DNA from: a bacterium
Lineage (GTDB): Bacteria; Krumholzibacteriota; Krumholzibacteria; LZORAL124-64-63
DNA length: 5,341 nucleotides
Reading direction: 5' to 3'
Assembly: GCA_016873405.1 (NCBI GenBank)
Contig: VGXH01000174.1
Span: 1-5,341 of the forward strand
Below are positions 1-5,341 of this stretch, one piece after another. Positions within the stretch are counted from its first letter, which is position 1. Each line of letters opens with the position of its first letter. A model generated the notes under the pieces. The model had not been told where the DNA came from, searched no databases, and saw only the letters and a list, made by a program, of their open reading frames with translations. The translations under genes were made by a program, and so were the position numbers.

Positions 1-2978
1 GGCAGCGGCCGGCCGCGCCCGTCCAGGCCGTCCCAGCTCAGGCCGTGGCGAAGGCCGCCTGCCAGCTCGCCCGCGAACAGCGTGCGCACGCGGCGGCCCG
101 CCAGGTCGTAGAGCTCCACCTTCGCCGGGGACGAGGCGCCGCCGATCGACAGTTCGATCGTCGTGCGCGGGTTGAAGGGATTGGGGAATGCGGCCAACGA
201 CAGCCGGCGCGACGGCATCTCGACGGGATCAGGCGCGGCGCTGACGGCCGGGCCGTACGACACGAGCTCGCCGGACACGACGCCGGGCTCCGCGCCGGCT
301 CCCGCCCGCCGGACCTGCAGGTAGCGGTGGTTGTGCGGCGCCGGCAGCTTCAACTCGGAATCCAGCGGCCGCCACGGCTCCCACTCGATGAAGGCCAGGT
401 CGTCGAACCAGGCGGTGCCGGCGCCGGTCGCGGGCGGCTCGATCGCGCAGCGCAGCTCGAACCAGGCGGCGTCCGCAGGAGTGACCAGGTCCCGCCACTG
501 CCGGGTCCAGTCCGAAGTCCCGGTGAAGCGCGCGGCCAGATCCGTGTCGCTCAGCGGCGTCTCCGTCGTGCGCGTGCCGTAGAAACGCACCATGATGCGC
601 ACCTGCGCCGCGTTCTCGGCCCTGAGCCAGCCCACGGCGGAATGGCGCCGGTCGCCCCGGCACATCAGGTGCGCCACGAGGTCCGTGCCCGTCTGGCCCG
701 ACTGCGCCGCGTCGCGCTTGATCCGCAGGCTGCGGCTGCCGCCGTGGCTGACCGACGCGTCCAGCGACTCGTCGGCGGTGTTGATGTCCCAGAAGGCGCC
801 GCCCTCGTCCTCGAAGCCCGTGTGCCAGAGCAGTTCGCGGCCCCAGGCGACCTCCCAGCCGGCGGCCGAACCGCCGCCTTCGACGCCGACGACCGTCGCC
901 AGGAAGCCGACTTCCGGCAGCGGCAGCGGCGGCGAGGTGACGTAGCCGTCCCGCTCGACCGCAGCGAACGCGAGGGTCAGCGGCGCCACCGTGGAGTCGA
1001 GCCCCGCTCGCGCCAGATGCAGGCGCGCCTGCGGCCCCGGCTGGGCGGCCGGGTCCGGCACCATGACGACGTTCATCGCCCGCGACTGGTCCGCCAGCCA
1101 GCCCAGGATCTCCCGTCCCAGGTTCCCGGTCGCCGGCCGCGGGATCCAGCGGTCGATGAACGCGGGCGTGAAGCGGTAGCCGGTGATGCCGGCCGGCTCG
1201 ACTTCCAGCGTGAGCACGCCGGTGGGCATGGTCTCGACGTAGGAGAGGTCGAAGACGAAGTTGCCCAGGCTGTGGGCGATCAGCTTGCCGTTCCACGCCT
1301 CGAAACCCTGCAGCACGTGCGGGTGGTGGTTGATCAGAACGTCGGCGCCCAGGTCCAGGGCCAGGCGGCGCAGTTCGCGTTCGGACGGGGTCGGCTCGTT
1401 CAGGAAGCGGAACTCGGGCGCCTCCTTGCCCGTGTCCTCCACGTCGAAGCCGCCCGGCGCGGCGGCCATCGGCGGCACCAGTTGGTACTCGGCGCCGCTG
1501 TGCGTCTGCACGATGACCACGTCGGCCTGCGGGCGCGTCGCCGCGATGCCCGTCGCCAACTGAGCCGGCAGCAGGTAGGCGAAGCCCGGCTTGTCCCAGC
1601 CCGCGTCCAGGAACGGCTGGTAGTTCCACTCGCGGCCCGTGCGGTTGCACAGGCCGAGGAAGCCCAGGCGCACGCCATCCTGCGAGCGGAAAGCCGGCTG
1701 CAGGGCCAGCGTCTCGCTGCTGCCCGCCCCGCAGTACGGGATCGCCAGAGCGTCCAGGCCGGCCATGGTGTCCAGCATGCCGACTTCGCCGTAGTCGATG
1801 ATGTGGTTGTTGCCGATCGTCACCAGGTCGATGCCGGCGAACGCCAGGCCGGCGATGTTCGCGGGCCGGCTGCGGAACACCACCGACTTCGTGGGGTGCG
1901 GCGTGCCGCGGCTGGTGTAGCTGACCTCGAGGTTGGCCACGTTGACGTCGGCGGCCTGGCCGAAGATAGGCAGCGTCGGCGCGAACAGCGCCTCGATGCC
2001 CTGCGTGGCGATGATGCCGCCGGCTGATTCGTAGCCGCGGCCCGTGAAGACGTCGCCCACGAAGTTGACGGTCAACCTGCCGTCCCCGGGCCCATCGTGG
2101 ACCACCACGCGGCAGGTGTCGCCGCCGGCCAGGCCCGATTCGTCGCGCACGACCAGGCCTACGGTCCAGGGATGGCTGGCCGTGACGGTGAACGTATGCA
2201 CCGGGTCCGGCAGAGCGCTGGACTGCCCGTCGCCGAAGTCCCACCGCCAGGTGAAGGCGTCGGAGTCGGGGTCGTGCACGGCGGCGGCGAAGCTCGCCGT
2301 CACGTCCCAATCGCCGGCGCGCGTCTTGGTTTGCTTCTCGATCGTGTACTGGATGTTCACGCGCGGGGCGCGCGGCTGGTCAGCCGTTACCTCGGCCAGC
2401 GCGTCGAAGCGCGTGGTGCCGGCGCCGCCGGTGCCGGACTCGTTGACGAAGAAGACGCGGTCGATCAGCGGGTCCGTGGCGCCGAACGCCGCGCGCCAGT
2501 CCCGCCCCAGCGGCAGCAGGTACTGTTCCCAGGCGCCCGTCGCGAAGGCGCCCTGGTAGACGGTGAACCAGTTCACGGCCGCAGGCAGGTCGCGGCCGGC
2601 CACGGCGTAGAACAGCTCGTGAACGCCGTCGCCAAAGCCGATCGCCTGCGTCCCGCCCTTGACGACGGCGTTGATCGCGACGCGCCAGATGGTCGTGTCG
2701 GCCACCGCGCGCGGCGTGATCGCCAGCGCCTTCCAGGTGTCGCCGCTCAGTTGCAGCGCGCTGCCGGCGCCGCCCCAGCCGGCCACCAGCGACCAGGCGG
2801 TCGGCTGCGAGTCCTGCCCCGGGTAGCTGGTCAGGGCGGGGACGCCGTCGTCGAAGGTGGCGATATCGTCCGCGGCGCCGGCTACGCTCGTCACGAGCAG
2901 CAAGGCCAGCAGGATCACCGGCGCGTGAGTGGCCGGCCTGGCGACAGGCTGTCGGCTGCGGTCTGGCTGCAGGCGCAT
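1..2978 (-). CDS. Secreted multidomain CapA (PGA_cap) protein with PKD and T9SS sorting domain, 3' end cut by window
   Basis: My reading of the minus strand from ATG 2978 is open to the window edge (992 codons), with no stop. Residues 1-36 form a signal peptide: a basic, Pro-rich n-region, hydrophobic core at about 20-33, and an Ala-Gly-Ala-Ala cleavage region before Asp-Asp. Residues 37-198 look like a beta-sandwich. About 207-300 is a PKD domain with WDFGDG at 246-251. About 303-636 is a CapA/PGA_cap domain with GDVFTGRG (308-315), NLE (349-351), NNHIIDYG (390-397), HSGAEY (493-498), NHHPH (550-554) and HSLGNFVFD (569-577). About 716-869 is a second, CBM-like beta-sandwich. FPNPFNP (931-937) opens a FlgD-like T9SS sorting domain that is cut off. 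CapA domains have a calcineurin-like phosphoesterase fold and are known from poly-gamma-glutamate capsule machinery, but no capB or capC partner is visible. Substrate is unknown; the protein is probably exported to the cell surface or medium. Confidence 0.9.
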   Translation of the reverse strand, partial: MRLQPDRSRQPVARPATHAPVILLALLLVTSVAGAADDIATFDDGVPALTSYPGQDSQPTAWSLVAGWGGAGSALQLSGDTWKALAITPRAVADTTIWRVAINAVVKGGTQAIGFGDGVHELFYAVAGRDLPAAVNWFTVYQGAFATGAWEQYLLPLGRDWRAAFGATDPLIDRVFFVNESGTGGAGTTRFDALAEVTADQPRAPRVNIQYTIEKQTKTRAGDWDVTASFAAAVHDPDSDAFTWRWDFGDGQSSALPDPVHTFTVTASHPWTVGLVVRDESGLAGGDTCRVVVHDGPGDGRLTVNFVGDVFTGRGYESAGGIIATQGIEALFAPTLPIFGQAADVNVANLEVSYTSRGTPHPTKSVVFRSRPANIAGLAFAGIDLVTIGNNHIIDYGEVGMLDTMAGLDALAIPYCGAGSSETLALQPAFRSQDGVRLGFLGLCNRTGREWNYQPFLDAGWDKPGFAYLLPAQLATGIAATRPQADVVIVQTHSGAEYQLVPPMAAAPGGFDVEDTGKEAPEFRFLNEPTPSERELRRLALDLGADVLINHHPHVLQGFEAWNGKLIAHSLGNFVFDLSYVETMPTGVLTLEVEPAGITGYRFTPAFIDRWIPRPATGNLGREILGWLADQSRAMNVVMVPDPAAQPGPQARLHLARAGLDSTVAPLTLAFAAVERDGYVTSPPLPLPEVGFLATVVGVEGGGSAAGWEVAWGRELLWHTGFEDEGGAFWDINTADESLDASVSHGGSRSLRIKRDAAQSGQTGTDLVAHLMCRGDRRHSAVGWLRAENAAQVRIMVRFYGTRTTETPLSDTDLAARFTGTSDWTRQWRDLVTPADAAWFELRCAIEPPATGAGTAWFDDLAFIEWEPWRPLDSELKLPAPHNHRYLQVRRAGAGAEPGVVSGELVSYGPAVSAAPDPVEMPSRRLSLAAFPNPFNPRTTIELSIGGASSPAKVELYDLAGRRVRTLFAGELAGGLRHGLSWDGLDGRGRPL

Positions 2979-2982
2979 CGGC

Positions 2983-2990
2983 GCTCCTCC
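2983..2990 (-). promoter_or_regulatory. Shine-Dalgarno sequence of the CapA-domain gene
   Basis: On the minus strand this reads GGAGGAGC. It contains a full GGAGG core seven bases before ATG 2978. It fixes the start codon, because the peptide that follows immediately has a plausible signal sequence. Its first two G residues also lie in one arm of a possible hairpin (2989-3034). Confidence 0.8.
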
Positions 2991-3034
2991 GGCGATCGGG
3001 GCGGCGCGAAACGGGCGCGCTTCGATTTCGCCGG
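2989..3034 (-). promoter_or_regulatory. Possible mRNA hairpin overlapping the ribosome binding site
   Basis: Read on the minus strand, CCGGCGAAATCG (3034-3023) is complementary to CGATCGCCGG (2998-2989) apart from an AA bulge. The second arm runs into the first GG of the GGAGG ribosome binding site. The intervening 24 nt contain an inner GCGCG/CGCGC stem. If it forms, the structure would partly mask the ribosome binding site of the CapA-domain gene. In DNA this GC-rich such stems arise by chance fairly often, so the regulatory role is only inferred. Confidence 0.3.
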
Positions 3035-3150
3035 CCCCAATCGGACTGCAAATCGTGCGCGTTCCCGGCCGGCGCGCCCGATTACACCATGGGCGGGACA
3101 GGCCGGCAGCGGATACCTCGATGAGAGCGCCTACGATACAACGCCGCAAC

Positions 3151-4932
3151 TCACTCACGGCAAAGGGGAAAAGCGCTGAGATGGCCCCTGTTTATCTGTG
3201 CCCACCACCAGTCATAAGGACCCTCCTTGAACTCTGTACCTAGCACTTGCAGCTTCTTCCCATCTGGAAAAGCGAAGACGAGTTGTAGCGGGACGGGCAG
3301 CTGCCAAGATGGTATCGCGAGCCAACTCCCCTCTAGGTCACACACACTCGAAAATTGACCAGTGCTATTGACAACTTGGACGTCAACTTCGAAATGCCTA
3401 TATACTTCTCCGGTAGCGAAATTCAGTTCTAGAGATGCTGGATACGGAATTCTGGATAACTCTTGATAGAACCCTGCCAGCGACTCCGCTCCGCCAGCCT
3501 TGGCATAGCTGAACTTGCCCGACGGCTGGTAGAAGTACTCCATGACCTCATCCTTTGCATAGAGCGCGAGATCACCGCTCATGAACACCAGCTCCGCTTC
3601 TCGGTCGCTTGACCACTTGTGGGTGCCGTTCACTTGGGGCAAGTGCGCGAAGAACGTGAGCCAACGCACTCCAGGATTGCCGAACCCAAGGCTCCTAACC
3701 GCTCCAAGCATCCGCGATGCGAGTCGCTGATCGGCCTGCGGGTCACGCTCAGCAAACATCCTCTCAACCCGGCCATCCAGGACTCTAATCTGAGCGCGCA
3801 AAGCCGTTCTCGCGAATTCTAGCGAGTCCGCTGGCGTTACATTCCCCACGGTTTCATGAAAATAGTCGAGCACCCACTTCGCCAAACGATCATCATCACA
3901 TCTTGCTAGCCTATCTAGGAAAAACTGTCTTGCTCGTAATACTTCTTCTCTTTCCCGCTCCACTCTAGCGCGTTGGGGCCATGCGGGATCATCGAATCTA
4001 TTCGCTTGTGCTGAATCACGGAGCACGGAGGCGGCAGCCAATTCGGAATCGCGTGAGAACTCCAGTTGCCTTATGTTGTATTCGGCGCGCCGAGATACTG
4101 CATCAACCGACTCGCAGTTGTAGAGCCACGACAGGATGTCCGATCCTTTCGGTATGGAGAGAGCCCTCTCAAGCTTAAGTGGCGTGCCAATCCGCACGTC
4201 AGGGGTGTCCACATACCAGAAGTAGATAGGTTGAATACCATTCTCATGCACTGTATCATATACGAAATTTCCTGGGAATACATCGTGAGGGTAGCACTCG
4301 CAGATGTCTCGGAATAGCTCATTGGGGAAGTGCCCCCCCGAATCAACCCATGCGACTGATTCGATTCGGACTGGGAACTGCAACTGCTGCAGCGTTCCCA
4401 ACGATGTACGGCTTGCCGTTCGTAGCGAGTCAATGAGACCTGAAGCTATTCGTAGACTATCCGCGAGAACTGAGAGGTTTGCGGTCAGTTCTTCCTGCAT
4501 ATCGCGAGTTTGTGTAAGGTTACTGAGCGACGAGTCGAGGGCGGTACGAACCAACTCCGTCTTATCCAACACCTCCTTTTGCGCTTGAGATTGCTCTTGC
4601 AGCGTCCGAGCCATTTCACCAGTAGAGCGGGATTGGTCCCACCAAAGCCATCCAGTGAGCGCAGCAGCTACGAACGCCGCACCAATCCCCAGCAACGATC
4701 GACGATGAAAGATGGAGCGCCCCGACTCGCGCGACTCTACCAGCGAAAAACCTACTGCAACTACACACTGCAGGAGCAACAAGAGTACGATTGCAGGGCC
4801 GATTCGCTTTGTGGCAATGCAGAGGGCCAGGCCACCAACGTACGCCAGTATCGAGATGACGAGCCAGACCCTTGTATCCATCAGAAAGCGCCGGACACCA
4901 CGTGCTGCGATCCCTATTCGATCCTTGACCAC
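3151..4932 (-). CDS. Unrecognised membrane protein: three TM segments, coiled coil, large extracytoplasmic domain (593 aa)
   Basis: I do not recognise the family. Three hydrophobic segments lie at about 22-40, 44-65 and 80-98. The basic N-terminus and the basic loop 66-79 predict N-in topology, with everything after residue 98 outside the cytoplasm. Residues about 100-185 look like a helical coiled coil rich in Ser, Thr, Gln and Leu, with a DSLRxAS repeat at 158-164 and 168-174. A Trp/Tyr-rich region (186-275) follows, then a second charged helical stretch (280-400), then a beta-rich C-terminal part to 593. Six cysteines lie in the predicted outside region, including C211, C213, C273, C345 and C591, so disulfides are possible. 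The start is GTG at 4932, chosen for its Shine-Dalgarno sequence; Met18 has none. GC content is much lower than in the CapA-domain gene. It lies directly behind an IS3 transposase, which suggests horizontal transfer. The frame is intact. Confidence 0.85.
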   Translation of the reverse strand: MVKDRIGIAARGVRRFLMDTRVWLVISILAYVGGLALCIATKRIGPAIVLLLLLQCVVAVGFSLVESRESGRSIFHRRSLLGIGAAFVAAALTGWLWWDQSRSTGEMARTLQEQSQAQKEVLDKTELVRTALDSSLSNLTQTRDMQEELTANLSVLADSLRIASGLIDSLRTASRTSLGTLQQLQFPVRIESVAWVDSGGHFPNELFRDICECYPHDVFPGNFVYDTVHENGIQPIYFWYVDTPDVRIGTPLKLERALSIPKGSDILSWLYNCESVDAVSRRAEYNIRQLEFSRDSELAAASVLRDSAQANRFDDPAWPQRARVEREREEVLRARQFFLDRLARCDDDRLAKWVLDYFHETVGNVTPADSLEFARTALRAQIRVLDGRVERMFAERDPQADQRLASRMLGAVRSLGFGNPGVRWLTFFAHLPQVNGTHKWSSDREAELVFMSGDLALYAKDEVMEYFYQPSGKFSYAKAGGAESLAGFYQELSRIPYPASLELNFATGEVYRHFEVDVQVVNSTGQFSSVCDLEGSWLAIPSWQLPVPLQLVFAFPDGKKLQVLGTEFKEGPYDWWWAQINRGHLSAFPLCRE

Positions 4933-4937
4933 GTGAG

Positions 4938-4944
4938 CCTCCCT
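4938..4944 (-). promoter_or_regulatory. Shine-Dalgarno sequence of the membrane protein gene
   Basis: The minus strand reads AGGGAGG, ending five bases before the GTG at 4932-4930. It contains a complete GGAGG core and decides the non-ATG start. The next in-frame ATG (4881, residue 18) has no such sequence before it and would leave a shorter N-terminus before the first membrane segment. The site lies just behind the transposase stop codon (4946-4948), so transcripts reading out of the IS would carry it. Confidence 0.75.
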
Positions 4945-4945
4945 G

Positions 4946-5341
4946 TCATTGCGACCGCTTGGCGACTGACCTGGGCTCTTGCCTCCAACCTTGGACCAGG
5001 TCAGCTAGCGTCTTCGAGTCCGCCAGGGGCCGCAAGCGGACCGCTGCGGGCGCCGGCGGCCGATACCCCAGGGAACTGTGCGGCTGTACCCGATTGTAGT
5101 CCAACCGCCAACACTGGACAAGCACCTGAGCCTCGCGCAACATCATGAAAAGTGCCCGGTTCAGCAGTTCGTCCCGCAGCTTCCCGTTGAATGACTCGAT
5201 GTACCCGTTCTCCCATGGACTGCCGGGCTCGATGAACAGGGTCTCCACCCCTGGCCGTTCAAGCCACTTCCATACGGCATTCGCCGTGAACTCCGACCCG
5301 TTGTCGCCGCGCAGGTACTGCGGCAGGCCGTGGCGCACGAA
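4946..5341 (-). CDS. IS3-family transposase OrfB, C-terminal part, 5' end cut by window
   Basis: The frame is open to the window edge. The visible 131 residues begin [18 protein letters not shown] and hold the C-terminal half of an rve/DDE integrase domain. The second catalytic Asp is residue 13 of the visible part (RGDNGSEF). The catalytic Glu is residue 49 ([15 protein letters not shown]). They are separated by exactly 35 residues, the classic IS3 D(35)E spacing. [12 protein letters not shown] (about 88-99) is the usual IS3 OrfB signature near the C-terminus. The first catalytic Asp, the helix-turn-helix region and OrfA lie beyond the right edge. OrfB is normally made as an OrfAB fusion by programmed frameshifting and performs copy-out/paste-in transposition. 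The last six residues (VAKRSQ) and the stop may be encoded by flanking DNA rather than by the element. Whether the whole element is intact cannot be judged here. Confidence 0.9.
   Translation of the reverse strand, partial: FVRHGLPQYLRGDNGSEFTANAVWKWLERPGVETLFIEPGSPWENGYIESFNGKLRDELLNRALFMMLREAQVLVQCWRLDYNRVQPHSSLGYRPPAPAAVRLRPLADSKTLADLVQGWRQEPRSVAKRSQ
4967..5003. repeat. 8-bp perfect inverted repeat at the putative IS end
   Basis: TGACCTGG (4967-4974) and CCAGGTCA (4996-5003) are perfect inverted copies separated by 21 bases, both inside the 3' end of the transposase gene. The outer copy is placed where the IS terminus is expected. The pair may be a transposase-recognition substructure, a hairpin in the mRNA, or chance. 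Confidence 0.45.
4967..5341 (-). mobile_element. IS3-family insertion sequence, right-end portion
   Basis: Identity rests on the OrfB transposase. The boundary is inferred. On the plus strand TGACCTGG begins at 4967, and IS3 elements end in 5'-TG...CA-3', often with TGACC or similar at the tips. Just inside it the transposase reads TLADLVQ, resembling the tail that many elements of this type encode next to their terminal repeat. The other terminus and any target-site duplication lie outside the window, so the exact end remains unconfirmed. Confidence 0.5.

Larger units (their letters stand above)
2979..3150 (-). other. Intergenic leader between membrane gene and CapA-domain gene
   Basis: This 172-nt GC-rich spacer separates the stop of the membrane gene from the CapA-domain start. 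Besides the ribosome binding site, it holds an imperfect inverted repeat: 3023-3034 pairs with 2989-2998 as a 10-bp stem interrupted by a two-base AA bulge. The 24-nt loop can form a further 5-bp GCGCG/CGCGC stem. Another short stem, CGCCC/GGGCG, lies around 3070-3095 but has no T-tract. I find no sigma-70-like promoter with a convincing -35 and -10 pair, so whether the downstream gene has its own promoter here cannot be settled by eye. The length and the composition change at its upstream side suggest that the two genes are not an ancestral operon. Confidence 0.5.

Noticed and set aside
45..2027. Long plus-strand open frame of 660 codons
   Set aside because: It is antisense to the CapA-domain gene. 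Its product is a low-complexity Arg/Ala/Gly/Val-rich string without domains, as expected in GC-rich DNA, whereas the minus-strand frame yields recognisable domains in order.
229..2310. Minus-strand open frame of 693 codons overlapping the CapA-domain gene
   Set aside because: It is the same strand in another frame, with an Arg/Gly/Ala-rich translation and no motif. All CapA, PKD and sorting motifs lie in the frame starting at 2978.
2380..3051. Minus-strand frame of 223 codons starting upstream of the CapA start
   Set aside because: It is the wrong frame for the signal peptide and domains, and it has an Arg-rich, domain-free product.
3040..3110. Intrinsic terminator or promoter in the spacer (CGCCC/GGGCG stem; a TGTAAT hexamer as a -10)
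   Set aside because: The stem is only 5 bp with an 11-nt loop and has no following T-tract. The hexamer has no -35-like sequence at a suitable distance.
4510..5148. Plus-strand frame of 212 codons spanning the membrane gene start and the transposase
   Set aside because: It is antisense across two supported genes and has no recognisable protein features.
1..5341. tRNA, rRNA, CRISPR array, toxin-antitoxin or known defence module
   Set aside because: I saw no regularly spaced direct repeats, no tRNA-like cloverleaf and no hallmark protein motifs. Nearly all of the window is explained by three coding regions.

Overview
The window reads as a piece of a high-GC genome that carries a type IX secretion (T9SS) sorting signal on an exported protein. 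The left half looks like the FCB-group or candidate-phylum lineages (Krumholzibacteriota, Eisenbacteria, Latescibacterota and similar) that export large beta-rich proteins with FlgD-like C-terminal sorting domains. That placement is inferred from GC content and domain style, not from a marker gene. All three genes lie on the minus strand, so the order of reading is right to left.

Region 1 (right edge to 4946) is the C-terminal part of an IS3-family transposase (OrfB, DDE integrase fold). It enters from beyond the window, so the far end of the element cannot be seen. Its reading frame appears to run through the element's right end and stop in flanking DNA.

Region 2 (4932-3151) is an intact 593-residue membrane protein that I do not recognise. 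It has three N-terminal membrane segments, a coiled coil and a long extracytoplasmic domain. It starts with GTG behind a strong Shine-Dalgarno sequence, only 13 nt after the transposase stop. Its base composition is much less GC-rich (two hand-counted 60-base samples gave about 47% and 53%) than the left half (75% in one sample). With the adjacent IS, this suggests an acquired gene.

Region 3 (3150-2979) is a 172-nt GC-rich spacer with no gene. It holds a good Shine-Dalgarno sequence and a possible hairpin over it.

Region 4 (2978 to the left edge) is a large secreted multidomain protein: signal peptide, N-terminal beta-sandwich-like region, PKD domain, CapA/PGA_cap domain with its metal-site-like motifs, a second beta-sandwich, and the start of a T9SS FlgD-like sorting domain. 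It runs off the left edge with probably a few tens of residues missing.

I see no RNA genes, CRISPR arrays or recognisable defence modules. The membrane protein beside the IS is the only real candidate for something undescribed, and nothing in the sequence assigns it a function.
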